A stretch of DNA of 64,000 nucleotides from Albula goreensis (lineage: Eukaryota; Chordata; Actinopteri; Albuliformes; Albulidae): the NCBI GenBank assembly GCA_022829145.1, contig CM040748.1:4978501-5042500 (forward strand), read 5' to 3'. The notes below the pieces were generated by a model, which made no database searches, was not told where the DNA came from, and worked only from the letters and a program-made list of their open reading frames with translations. The translations under genes were made by a program, and so were the position numbers. How positions within the stretch are numbered: the first letter of the stretch is position 1; every line of letters begins with the position of its first letter. Shown here one piece after another: positions 10,421 to 22,965 of the stretch.

Positions 10421-11847
10421 TATTTAAAACTACACAGTGTGTTTACTCTAAACTGGACTGTTTAATGCGTCTCTCATATCTGCATGCATACAGACTCGCA
10501 TTAAACATATTTTACAGATGTATTGGGTCACTGAGACAAATGCAGGTGGGTACTTAGCATAATGGTGAATAATTTAACTGCAGCACATATGGCTCCAGAT
10601 GTCAGGGCTGAATGGAAATGCTCGTAATAGCATTACCCCTTTTGAGGTCTGCTAAGCTGTTTTTTTAAAAAAAGATAAACGACACTGACTGACAGATGTC
10701 AATCTGCTCCTAAAATCCTGTGTCTGTCACGTCACGTAGGCCCCTCACAAGAAAAAAGAAATGTACAAAACAAAACAGCCTGCAGCCCAACTGCAATCGG
10801 CCAGGCAGTCCTGGAACAAGCGGTCCGTTAGCATGCTGGTGAAAACATTACTCGGAGATTTGCACTGGGTTTATTTTCGTTTTTAGTTATTCCCGCTTTC
10901 GGGAATGGTCCGCCCTGGATGCCGTTCCGCACAGCTTGCTGCAGTCACCTCTGCCCCGCGCTTCAGTTACTCGGGGAGACATACCGCCGGTGAGTAATGA
11001 GGAGCCGCCGCCAGACGCTGGCTCCGTCCCCAGGTTGTCACGTGCGCTGCGATGTCTGGATGGACGTCTGCCTTCCAGCCCCCCCTCAGCTTCAGGCCTG
11101 TCAGCTCCACGCCAGGCTGACAGCCATTAGCAGGGCCTGTTTATGGGGGATGTCGACATCTCGACCCCGCCGCAATCGCAGCCCCGCTGGGGTGGGGGAT
11201 AAGGACCCTCCAACAGCCTCCGGCGGCGGCCACAGACGCACCTCTGGTTCCTTGTTTTGTTTTTCTTTTTACATCCTTGTTTTTTTTAACGTGATGCGTA
11301 GGTCGATGGATCGCCGGAGAGAACAGGTGGCTCTCACCGACAGCCACGGAGCTCATTATCATGGCACTGTGGGGCCTTCCATTACTGACAGGGCAGCGTC
11401 GAGCACACACTGCCTCTAATTCTATCCCTGCATCTACTGATGGAGTACAGCAGTGCCTTTCAGAAGCTCTACCGCTCGCATTGAAAGCATTCAGAGCATT
11501 CAGAAACACTCACACATCCACTAAGCACTGTTCAAGGGACTTTAAAAGACACGGCAAACAAAATGGACGCATATTTACTTTGCATTAATGCCTATAAATT
11601 TACAGTCTGAGTTGAGATTGTGAACTTGATTCAGGAAGGAAAAACGTTTAATTTGTTTAATTTGCTGTCAGAGTGACACGCCCCCTTTCCAGGGCATGGA
11701 GTAAATGACGTCTTCATGGGTCTTAACGTTAATTTAAAAAGATGGCAGTTTCAGCAAGTATCATAACTTCATAGTCAATGAAGGTAGCCATATTCCAGTC
11801 AGGCATATTCCATTACAGTGAAGCCTTTAACCTCATCCAGACAGTCA

Positions 11848-11880
11848 CTCACACACACAAACACACACACACATACACTT
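11848..11880. repeat. CA-rich microsatellite
   Basis: Interrupted acacac run in intron 2. Confidence 0.85.
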
Positions 11881-13013
11881 AATTTGTCTAAATATTTTGT
11901 AATATTTTTCTAACAAAAACAGACTGTTAGAGATGATAAGCAACTGGCACCGGCATCATGAATCATATCTAAGCACTGATTAATTTCTGCCAGTGTTTAG
12001 AATGTCACTCGGTAATTACTCTGAAGCATCGGAGAGGCCTACAGAATCACATAAATTAGCACCCAAGGGGCCGGCCTGCTGTGTCATCAGTCCCTTTTAG
12101 GTAGGGAAAAGGTTAGGACATGGAAGAGGTTGTGGAAGAAAATGTTTTGCATCATCAACTAGAATTATTATGAGTCAGGGAAATCGGTGACTCATTAGTT
12201 GGAAATGAGGAACAAACTTTAGCACAGGGGCAGAATCTTTTTCTTAGGTTCATGCGAGCCGGTCATTTTGAGTGCAGAGGCTATTCCCACCCAATATGGG
12301 GTTTATGAAGCATTACTTTACACTGGAGCCAGATGACTAGAACTGACTTCAAAGACTGCGGGGGAAGAACTGGGTAATCGTATTTTTCCACACATTCGTC
12401 TTCCAATTCAGACTGGTGCACTGGTCTTATGGACTGCTAGCTCAATTCAAAATCGAGATTATTTTCAAATTGCATTGTTTTAAAACAGCCCCCCCTATCT
12501 TACCAAGGGTGCCTTTCAGGACCACATGATAAGAATCAATCTGTGAGGATAGCCTTTTTAACATCTACTGATGTGAACATCAATCACCAACAACTACAAT
12601 CTGTCAGGGTACAGTAACCTATCAAATATGCATAACGTTATACATATTAATTGGCTGCATATATCATGCAGGAACTCATAGGCTCATGCAAGCAGAACTC
12701 ATACTGACACATGGAATAATAATACAGGCTATGACATTTCATTGGCTGGGGTTATTGATCTCCTCCTCCAAAAAAGCTGCAGACACAATCAGAGAGAGCG
12801 GCAACCCTCTTGATAGAGGACGGCCATTAAACCACTGTGTGTATAACCTTTTTTTGGAACGTCGCCCGATTTAGCTAGTGACTTGCACTTTCCATTGTTC
12901 TGGTCCAGAAGAAGAGGGGTCCATTCCTTCTGTGATACTGCGGTGGACTTGGGAGGTATTTGCAGAATGCGGGCCAGAGGTTTCTGCTCAAAATGAGCTG
13001 AATTTCCTTTCTC

Positions 13014-13054
13014 TCTGTGTGTGTGTGTGTGTGAGAGAGAGAGAAAGAGAGAGG
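13014..13054. repeat. Compound (TG)n(GA)n microsatellite
   Basis: About ten TG units followed directly by a GA tract in intron 2. Confidence 0.95.
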
Positions 13055-16000
13055 GTACCGTTCCAAACTAGAAAAACAAAGCTCAGGCCATGAGATGCTG
13101 TATTGTTTTTCTGTGCAATTGCTCAGAGACAAATGCTATTGTATATGTGTGTTTGCAGCTCAAACACTGCCTCCCAGATAAACGTGTGTGCCGGGAGGTT
13201 TGAAGATGAAGGCTGTACAGACTGAGCTGTTTGAGGGAATTTACAGCTAACATGTCTCATACTGGTGCAGCTGGTGATGTGGGTAGCTGGGTGGTGTGTG
13301 CTGATTGCATACAAGCCCCCCATGACCTTCTATAGGCTCCCTAGCTAGCAAGCATGCAGAAGCTCATTAGCTTTCCGCTAATGCTAATGCAAAAAGGTCC
13401 TGGCAGCTGTTCACTAGTGGAAGCACCATGCACCATTTTGCACTCTCTATCTATATATATCATGGTTGCTGATTGACAGCATCCTCATCTGGACTGGCTT
13501 GCCTTCCTACACCCTGCTAATGGACGGCCGTGGCGCTAATACGCTAAACGCTTGTGGACTGACAGCTAAGCTAATGTAAAGCTACCAGTGCGCTAACGCA
13601 TGCTCCCGAGCTGGGGTTCTCTCGGTTCCAGGGTCCTCCGGAGCGAAGGTCAAGATTGCAAAGGGAGATGACTGCAGTGTTGTGCCCCAGACAGGTGGTT
13701 TAATTTAATCTACTCGAGTCCCCTCAACGCCAAAGCTCTTTGTGGATTAAATGAGCTGACACGGGGCCCAACGAACGCCTCTACCGAAAGCCTCATGTCA
13801 CGCCTTTTCTCCAGAGCCAATGATACTGAGGCCCCAGGTTGCTCCGCGTCTACGATGGGTCGCACTCCCAGGAACCTCCCCCCCCCCCCGTCTCCATCTG
13901 ATGACCTTCAAGACGCCGTCCGGCAGCCGCAGCACCAAGTTCCCCCGTATCGATTTTTATCTGTCCGCTTTACGGAGGCAGCATCGACCTGGACTTTCCA
14001 TATCCAATTAGATCCTCATCGGGGCCAAAAGGGCAAGCATCCCATTCTCCTCCCTCACTGATAACGGCCTTGAAACCCCCACTCTACAACCCAGGTAATA
14101 TATTCATTTCAAAATCACACTACAGCTACTGAAATACAAGAATGCAATACTTTCTAGAATCGACACGTGGCAACAGAGTTTCAGCAACAGATATGTTATT
14201 GACCGATGACAGGACCAAAATAACCGGCCAAAAGGGAAAAAGACGGGCAGTGAGAAAATGCATTATTTAATCATTGTGCATTCCAACAAGTCTCTCTTTA
14301 TCCCTCACTGAAATGCCAGAATGATGCTAAAATACTTCTGCTTTCAATGGCTTATTTCTCTGGCTGAGTCAGTCGGTTCATTCCAGTGGAGTTTTTTCTT
14401 CCTCAGTCACCCACAACCCGAGCTTTACCAGAGGGCTTTCAGATGAGCAGCATCACAGACCGAGGTTATCTATTCTCAGCACTCGTCGAACACGCCCCAA
14501 AGCCGACATCTTTCACGGAGCCGTCGAACTCCCTCACTTTTCATGTGTTCAGTTCAGCTCAGCCATTGTCATTCCAGCATAGCTGCAGTAAATGTTTTCC
14601 TGTATTTTTTTTTGTTGTTTTTTTTTTTCCTTTTGCAGTGTTACGGAGACAATGAGCTCCCTCTCCTGCTGCTTCCCGAAGCCATATGGGCCCCGGAGGA
14701 CTCTGTGGGCATCGGCGAGCAGACAGTTATGCGGGGTATGAGACCGTGGTTCTGCACTGGCCGTAATGACAGTGAAGATGCCAGCTTGGGGGCGGCCCAG
14801 CAGCTCCACGCTGCTGCTGTTTACTTAGCTTGCACCGCGGGAGGTTTGGGGGGGTGGGGGTGCATTGGAAAGGGGGCAGTTGAGAGAGGCGTTATGACCT
14901 TTAGGTGTAAAAACAAACAACAGATTTCCAGAGTATCAGCAGCACAGCTGCACTTGCGCTTGTCTTCTGTTAAACTGCTGCTGCATAAACACTGGCAATG
15001 CAAGGGCTCTTTGGTGGATAGAGCTTTGACTGTGATGAAATGCACTCCGTAGCACTGAGCTCACGGGGTAACCCGGCGACACAGCAGCGTGGAAAAAAAT
15101 GACCGTGCATTGCATTGTTGTGCAGTGGTGATGAATGTGCACAACAGAGCTTTGCTAAGCAGAATGTCGAGCCTAAATATGAGGACACGGAAGCATGGCC
15201 CCTTGTCCCGCAGTCCCACCAATTAAAGCCCATTGTGAAAGAGTCTGTGGCACAATGTGGCGAGAGCTGGGGATAGATGGCCTTTGTTGTCCGCATACAT
15301 CGTCCCTGCATCAGCGGTGTCTGTGTGTGAGGGGAACGGTGGTGCTTCGCTTGAGTAATTGCACTGTCACCTTGGCAACTTGGGCATGCCATAGCCCAGG
15401 GGGCAGGGCCGTGCTCTCTGCTCCTGATTGGTCCTTCTCAGTGAGCCATGGTTCCGCGGTGATGTCACAATGGACATCTGCATCACAGAGGTGTGGATCT
15501 GCATGCTAATAAATGACCCAGCCTATCTGGGTGCTATCTTCTGGATCGACTTCCTGTTTCTATCTGCAGACCAGAGAATAGGCCCCTTGAAACTGTCAAA
15601 TTAAATGAACAACCTTATTAATCTCTGACGGCCCTAAGATGTGTGCGGAGGCCAGCAGCTGTGTGAATGTACCAACAGGTGAGAAGTTCTGCTTTATCCA
15701 GCATATCTCCTGGTACATTGTAAAACAGGGAAACTTAGTATCATTTTCAAGCTTAAGCTCAGACAAACAGTTCATGATTATAGTAAAGCTGAGTACTGAT
15801 ATTTTTTTAGATTTTTTAGCTTCCCAATTTATAGCTCAAAAATTTTACCTTCATAGCATGGTGGAGCGTTGGCCATATACCTACACTGCTTGTATACTTT
15901 CATCATATTGGGTGCTATATTCTGTGGATTTATCCACCTCCTCCACCTGACCAGGTAAAGATTCTATTGAAACAACAGGGCTTGACTGATTGTTCAAAGA

Positions 16001-17159
16001 CTGGACTTCAGAACATGTGAAGGCTCACCATGCACAGAACCAAAACTTTCATAATTTCCCCGTGTGCCTCTTCTGTCAGCCGCCTGACTTCCAGAAAGAA
16101 CACGCATCACAAATGATGTCATGAGGTATTGCAGGAAAAATGGGCCATGCTTTTCTGTCTTTTCCCCTCTGTAATTCACACCCTGAACAATTAATGCACT
16201 CGCTAATGTGCTGTGTGTGACACCGGCTCTTTCCTGACTGGAGATTAGCATGCTTTCGTAAAAGGTGCTACTGGTGCTCTGTGACTGAATCCAGCAGGGC
16301 TGGAGTGACACTACACTACACTGAAGAGGGCTGTGTCGTCCTTCTCAGTCCAGCATGCTAAGGGACATCCAACCTTCTGTTCCATCCACAGCCCAGCAGA
16401 ATGTCCTCAGGATTCTCTTTGAGCTAAACAACTCAGCCACCCGATTCAACTGTAAATCGTCAAAATCCGGCCCATTATATTCCCTCTACCGCTCTGAGAG
16501 AATTAGCGTTTTCAAAGAGACAAAGAAATTCGCCCCAGTTTGTTTCTACTCCTGGAAAAAAAAAAGTGTCACCCTGCATTAGAATTAAATACAGCTAAAC
16601 CCCGGACAGTCAAAGCATGGGACCATGCTACCTTTCATTTCTAATTTTCGTTCAAAACTAGCTTGAGCTCCTAGTAGTAAAAGCTTGTTATTCGTAAGGG
16701 CAAACTCTTCAAACATTTCTTTCATGTTTTTTTTCCCTGTGTTTTGTGATCTCTCTCATAACAAAAGCCAGGCAGGCCGCTTGCCACCCCCTCCATCGCA
16801 GAGCCGAAGCTTCACTGATATTAAAATGTCGGGTGACATTAGAGTGGATGTCAGTTAAACGCGAAGTGCAACGTCACCGCCTGTTGATCTGGTTAATCAG
16901 TGCTTTCACTGGAGAATATGACAGGCCAAGCCTGGTCCTCTTGGAAAAACTGCTACCTTGGTGTAATAACTCATTTGACAGAGTAGAAAAGTTAATTCCT
17001 CAACACTTAATGACGCAGCGGAGAAGCTATCACTCTGAAAATGTTTAATTTAACATGCCGTTCAAATTAATGAGCTGCCGCTCAGCGGAGGAGAGACAGG
17101 CTCTAGGGCTGGGGAGAGGGCGTTTACTTCCTGCTGCTGCTGTGGACGCTACTATATTA

Positions 17160-17281
17160 TTCACACACATTTGCGCACATCCAAATGCACACAAAAGTAC
17201 ATGAGCATCAACGCATTCAAGCATATACGGGCACTCACGCACACGCACTCAGACACACACACACGTGTGCACACACACACT
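17160..17281. repeat. CA-rich tract downstream of exon 2 (UG-rich in RNA)
   Basis: Degenerate CA repeats, ending in two pure CA runs around a central cgtgtgcac palindrome (about 17252-17280). In the caskin1 transcript this would be a UG-rich element 95-215 nt after the exon 2 donor. It is complementary to the CA-rich RNA made from 17763-17900. Confidence 0.85.
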
Positions 17282-17376
17282 CTCAGCCAGTGCCTCTTGC
17301 AGTCCAGTGTTCTTCACCAAGACCAAAAAGTGCAAAGCCTGCGGACCTGACTCACTACGCGCTGCTTCTCACTCAC

Positions 17377-17428
17377 CCATCAGTGTCCTGGAAGTTGACA
17401 TTCACCCTCTTGGCAGATCCCAGAAGCT
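17377..17428 (-). CDS. caskin1: caskin1 coding exon 2 (52 bp, KLLGSAKRVNVNFQDTDG)
   Basis: This exon is short and was found by searching for the conserved peptide before ankyrin repeat 1. On the minus strand a strong polypyrimidine tract and acceptor (ctcctctttctcttccag) precede AG-CTT-CTG. The exon encodes (K)LLGSAKRVNVNFQDTDG and ends ATGG before a perfect GTGAGT donor. Mammalian caskin1 has KLLGSTKKINVNFQDPDG here. Phases fit: one base of Lys must come from exon 1, and two bases of Gly pass on to exon 3. At 52 bp it is not a multiple of three, so skipping it would break the frame. It sits alone between a 12.1-kb intron and an intron of at least 46.6 kb, flanked on both sides by CA/TG simple repeats. 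Confidence 0.93.
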
Positions 17429-17756
17429 CTGGAAGAGAAAGAGGAGGAGATAGCTTTAAAACTCACAGTTAACTAAAAATGGCAAAAAATGTCAAAAATT
17501 TAAACACTGGTACGTATAATTGTGCAACACTGAGCGTTATGTAAGCACTGTTATTGTTTATTTCTTTTTAACATTATTCAAAACAACTTTCCCTATTAAG
17601 GAATTCATTGCTGAATTAAAAACATATTCTCCCTGTTCCTGCAGCCTGAACAGGAGGGCACATTCTTATTTGGATGTTCCAGTTTGTCAATTATGTTCCT
17701 TTGCCCAGGGATGGAGTAATCATACCTACAGACTGTGGCAGCTGAGATGCTCTGAG

Positions 17757-17759
17757 TGA

Positions 17760-17815
<56 letters not shown>

Positions 17816-17900
17816 GTGTGTGTGTGCGCAAGTGTGTGTGAGTGCGCAAGTGTGTGTGTGTGAGTGTGAGTATGTGTGTGTGTGTGTGCGTGTGTGTATG
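17757..17900. repeat. Long (TG)n microsatellite upstream of exon 2 (CA in RNA)
   Basis: About 25 perfect TG units from 17763, followed by interrupted TG with cgc and agt interruptions. It lies about 330 nt upstream of the exon 2 acceptor in the transcript, where it reads as CA repeat. Confidence 0.95.
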
Positions 17901-17934
17901 AAAACAGACAGCTAAATGCATATATAAACAGAGA

Positions 17935-18035
17935 GTAAAAGAAAGAAAAAGACAGCTATAGAGTGAAAGACAGAGAAAAGAAAGAGAGAGAGAGAGGGAG
18001 AGAGAGAAAGAGAGAGAGAAAGAGAGGCAAAGAGA
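17935..18035. repeat. Purine (GA) tract; CU-rich in the transcript
   Basis: About 100 bp almost entirely of A and G on the plus strand (agagagag with aaag and gaggg). The caskin1 RNA would carry a long polypyrimidine tract just before the CA repeat and 500-600 nt before exon 2. It could also adopt triplex DNA. Confidence 0.9.
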
Positions 18036-19175
18036 TGAACGTGGTTGTTATGGGGCAGTGATTGATACAATGCTTCAGTCCAGATGTGTCGAGCTGTTCC
18101 CACTGCTCGCTGCTGCAGGCCACCTGCCCAGAGAGAGAGCAGATCTGGCCACGTGTGAAGCCGGAGCCAGTGTTTACAGACCCATTCCACTTCCCCTTCC
18201 CCCCTCATTCCGCCTGTCCCCCGGGGCATTGCCAAGAATCACCATACTGAAGAAAAAAACGCCTGGCCCTTATAATCCTGCAGATCGCTAATGCTGCCCA
18301 AAGAACCACACTTCACCGGTAGCGTTTATTTTAACAATGGAGCAATCCGCACAGGGCCAGAGACAGAGCGTACAACTTCACTCCGGTACTCGCTACGGTA
18401 ACCAGCCAGTAGATGTTACCGTGGAAAGTTGTACATCAGATTTTGCGAAGGGAAACTTGACAGGCTTTTATTGCGTGCTCAAAAAGAGCTCCCCCGACTA
18501 CTGGGATTTGAATTCCTCTGGAAGTTTCGGAAAAAAAAAACATCGCGAAAAACCGTGCCTAGTCTTAAATCAGAGACAGGCTGGAGGAGGCCTCTCCACA
18601 ACAGACGAAAAATGGGGAGAGTGATTCGAGGTGACTCATACGTCATTTAGGCAGCCCGGTTAGATAAGATAAGTATGTGGAAAATAGCAGGCCTGCAGGC
18701 AAAGAGCGGGGGCATTCATTTTCTCTTTTTCCTCTCATCTATAGTCTCTTTCACACCAACACTTTGACCTTGACACACTGTCAAACAGTTCAGCAGAGTG
18801 TAATGGTCTGTACATGCAGGGTCAAACCAGAATCACTCAGCTATGCAGAGGAATACATCTTCTTCTTTTACATAGGGAATGTCTCAAGACATAAAGGGCA
18901 TGTACTGCATTACTACATAGATCTATTTATAGATACAGTGCTGCACTGTGGTCTTCTTACAGCTGAGGCTGAAGCGTTGGTTTGAAAGGGGAGGTTGAAA
19001 GAAACCATAGACCTTAACTCCTAAATCAGCTTCAATTTAAACCGATTTCGATTGACTTTGAAGCGAAAGATTCCCACAAGATTCAATAGTGTCTCGACAC
19101 TCAACGATGCAGAGCACGATATTTACATTAGCGGACTTTTTAGAAGCTCTGACCTTTCTGTGACCTTTGACCTCC

Positions 19176-19200
19176 GTGTGTGTGTGTGTGTGTGTGTGTC
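19176..19200. repeat. (TG)n microsatellite
   Basis: About eleven perfect TG units. Confidence 0.95.
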
Positions 19201-20744
19201 ATGTTTCCCTTGTTGAGTCATTTCCCTTCATTGTCATAATTTTCCTTTCAACAGTATTGTCTGACGAGCTTCAGAAACTGACTCTCGGTCCCCCCCAAGC
19301 ACCATCTGCGCAGAGCAGTAGCCGAAACCAGCCATAGAAACAAAACATAACAGAGGGAGCGGGAGCACTGTGCTTTTGGACGGAGACACGGACGACCTGC
19401 CCGTACTGGAAACGAGCAGTCCTCGGTTTCGCGTTCCAGTCCATCTGTCGGTTAGACCTGTGAGATTTTTTTTTCCCTTCCTCGTCCTTTTCCTGAGGGG
19501 ACAAGCGAGGAGTGTGAGAGCGGATTGTTACTGGAATACAGACCTGTCACCTGTAAGTGAGAATAGCCTCAGGTGGTAAGCAGTGTTCCAGGGCACTTAA
19601 AGCACCCCCATTATGCCACACACCGGGCACGGACAAGCGGGATACTGTGAGCAGACTGTGACGTGACAGGACCCATAGAACACAGAGAGTCGGGCACAAC
19701 AGCAAGGTGTAATTTCGGGTTTTCAGATCTGTGGTGGTCTACACATAGAAATGTAAAACTGCGCAAACGAAAACCGGTAGCACTCAGGGGAATGGCAATT
19801 TAGTCCCCTGTTCACTAAAACATGTGGTATCGACTGTTTCGACATACTATATCGACTGTATCTTTTGACATTCCAAACCAACTGGGTTTAAGCCGTGTGT
19901 TTAGAATTACTGTGATCCCGATTGGTCTAGAATTTTAAAGTCAAATGAAACGCGCCGATTTCACTGCATTCTGAGCTCCAAATGGACCATTCTGAGCTTC
20001 CCGGAACGGAGCAAACTCAGAGTAGCTGGGCTGTCCATCACTGCAGAGGAAACGGCAAGCCCTACAGAGAAAATACACTTGGAATGCATGAGGTACTGTG
20101 AACTTCAGACCCCAGACACAGACTGTCCGTGACACTGAGTGAGTGTGTCCCAGGAGACAGTCGATCCAGTGCAGTCCGGCTACTGGCTGTAAACTAAATG
20201 TTCTGAAACATGCTAGATGAGATTGAATTCTCTCTAAACAGCCTGTGTCTGTCTGTCTGTCTCTCTCTCTCGCTCTAACTCTTTCTCTCAAATAACCTCC
20301 ATCTCGTCCACCCTCCCTGTTAGAACTTTGTAATCATATTTGGATACTCTCTCCCTGCCACCGATATGTGACTCCATGGATTCTGGTCACTAGTCCCAGT
20401 CCTCGCTCTTCCATCTGCTGACCGTTTACAGCGCGGCTGGGAAGCCTTAACTGAATCAACGGGACCGTGAGAGGCTCACACTGGGCCCATTTATGCTGAA
20501 CACATGGGTAGAGTTTGGATCCCGGCTCCTGAGTCTGTGCACACACACACACCCCCCCCCCACCACCCATCACCGGAGCCGCCTCCGTAAACTCTGCTCA
20601 GCACCGTTAGGACAACTCCACAGACAAATGTCTTTCTAATAATAGTTTCCACCCTATAATAAAAAAACGCAATGGCTCTCTGTGTGATGTTAGCAGTGTC
20701 TCATCCCACTCGAGAGGCCTACCTGGGCTGCCCTTGAGTTACCC

Positions 20745-20751
20745 CTGAATG

Positions 20752-20784
<33 letters not shown>

Positions 20785-20785
20785 A
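20745..20785. repeat. (TC)n microsatellite
   Basis: Nearly perfect TC run with one ta interruption. A shorter TCTG/TC run lies at about 20248-20275. Confidence 0.93.
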
Positions 20786-22914
20786 TAGGCCTCTGGAGGA
20801 AACACGGCCTTATTTAAGAGAGATGGAGATATCGGGCTCAGAACCGGGCCTGGAACCTGATACTCCCACAGAGGGGTGGCCCGGGACGGAGTGGGAATCT
20901 TTTCATTAGACTGCCTGCATTCCAAGGGAGTTTCATTCCAGACATCATTTTAAATATTGATACTTGGCACCACGAGTGAACTCATTCCTCCTGAAATAGA
21001 ATAGGGACAGAGAGGTCTGTGGAAGGCAGCGATCCACAGAGTCTCTCGTGTACCTCTGCTCAACCCCTCTGTTGATTAACAGCTGTTGGCGACCTGTAAT
21101 CACCGCAGAATCCAAGGTAGACAGACCAGATTTGTCCCAGGTACTGCTGCAGCAGCAGGTAGAAAAAGGTTTATATTTCACTCTGAATTTGAACATTTAT
21201 AACGTTTAATCCTGCTCAGCCTTGTGTCAATGACACTGTTTAAAATCTAAACAAAGGCACAATTGTGCAAAACTGAGCGGTGGTAAAAAAAAAAAAATGA
21301 GCAGACACATAGTCATTAATCTGAGCATTGTTGGGAACACTGCTAATTGCTAACTGTCTAGCTCACTATACAACCTGCTCTGTGAAAAACAAACTGGCAG
21401 CAGAACTACTTGGACCTGGTCACTCTAGTCCATGCGCACGCATTGTAGTATGTTGGAGTGTAGTAAAAAAACAGTGCATTGGTAGGCCTCTAGTAAAGAC
21501 AAACGTGCATTTTCTATTAGAGGCATTCATAAAACATTCATCAAACATTCACAGTGCTAAGTCTGCTCTACTTATCTGAGGTTTTCAGGAAAGCTCTGTA
21601 ATCCTGGGGGCAGCATTCCTCAATACATAGTTAATGCGCTCCCCTCATCTGACTGTCTTCTGCGATGAGGTTACATTGATCACTCACACAGATATGACGG
21701 AGAGTGAGGAGGCAAAACCAGCAGTCCATCGAATTCCATTGAGCTCCACACAGGGGGAAATTGAATTACTCCACGCATGCCAGATGAACATGTGCTACGA
21801 TACGAAAATTAATTCAATGCATGTTATTTGTATTGAATTATGCAGATAACATGCTAACGTGCTGCAAAAAAAAACTTGGACTGGCAGTGTACAGAATTAC
21901 TCTCCATTTAGCCACTGCCATTCTCACTTGTGAATAGGCTTCAGCAGAAAGGAGACTTGAATTATGGGATGGGCTGAGAGGAGATGACAGAACCCAAACC
22001 AATAACATGCAGACAAACCAGAGATGGCACTATGTGAGTCTGGGCAGAAAGTGGTACTAATATTAGGTGCTATTAATATTAAAATACATGACCATTCCAC
22101 AGAATGGATTTTTAATGTGGCGTGTCCTGCATGTTTGAATAACCATCTTCCTGTTTGAATACTGAGAAGAAGGGCCACCATAATGCATGGCCAGAAAAAA
22201 GGTCACTGCAAAGCACAGAAGTTCATTTAAAAATCTGTGACTAACCTCGACTTTAGGAAACCAGTGGGATGGTCTTTCAAAAGAACGTCCTGCTGTATAT
22301 AAAAGCCCAGTAAAGAGAACTTGGACCTTATCTACTTTACATATAAAGAAACATAACACAAACAATTGTGTAATATTTAGTCTTTGACTAAATACCTGCT
22401 TCTGTAACGTGCCTAGCTGATAGCAGGGGTGGAGTGAACAAGACTCTCCCTTTTGGGTGAAAAAGCAGGTGGATTCTGGGGTGCGGGAGGGACATGCTAG
22501 CACAGCTTGTAAAACATGCCTGTGACAGCATACTGGATTATTTGAAATAGACCATTATGATGTAAAGACGAGAATTCTGGGAGATTGTGTCTTTGATATT
22601 GCTCATGCATGGGAACCCAGTGAGCTACCTGCCTGATCTAGCTACCTGGCTCACCTGGTCTGAATGCACCTGGGCCCTATTTGAGGTTATAAGATTTTGG
22701 TTTATGGTAAGTTTTCTTATAATGTAGTGTATTTTCCATTTCCATGAGTTTACATTTATAAATTGCATTAAAAACGTTGAGTAGCATAGCCAGCTTGCAC
22801 CGGTGCTTTAGTGATACTCCATTTATACTTGCTGCTCTGGAAATGTGGCTATCCCGCTGTGGCACTATTGCTCACATTAATCAGGTGGATTCGCTTATGT
22901 CCTCCCCTTCACTG

Positions 22915-22965
22915 CGTTGCTCTGGATAAGAGTGTCTGATAAATGACTGTAATGTAATGTAATCT
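22915..22965 (+). mobile_element. SINE/LINE 3'-tail fragment
   Basis: Only the tail remains: 'gttgctctggataagagtg' then tctgataaatgactgtaatg, with further taatg units. This tail is shared by several fish SINEs and their partner LINEs, so the parent family cannot be fixed. Confidence 0.75.

Larger units (their letters stand above)
5281..17376 (-). other. caskin1 intron 2 (12.1 kb)
   Basis: The boundaries are fixed by the exon 2 donor (GTGAGT) and the exon 3 acceptor (ttgtag). It contains a telomere-type repeat, one old SINE, copy B of the inverted-end element, a tail-to-tail SINE pair and several CA/GA repeats, each listed separately. I see no gene in the remainder: 5769-6780, 7040-7717, 8065-9180, 9375-9966, 10421-13010 and 13060-17150. 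Short frames there lack recognisable domains or paired splice sites. The stretch 16750-17080 is repeat-free and could be a conserved noncoding element, on sequence texture only. Confidence 0.85.
18036..22914. other. Noncoding stretch, little recognised
   Basis: Apart from the short TG and TC repeats at 19176 and 20745 listed separately, I see no gene, RNA gene or transposon here. Short frames lack domains. Confidence 0.6.
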
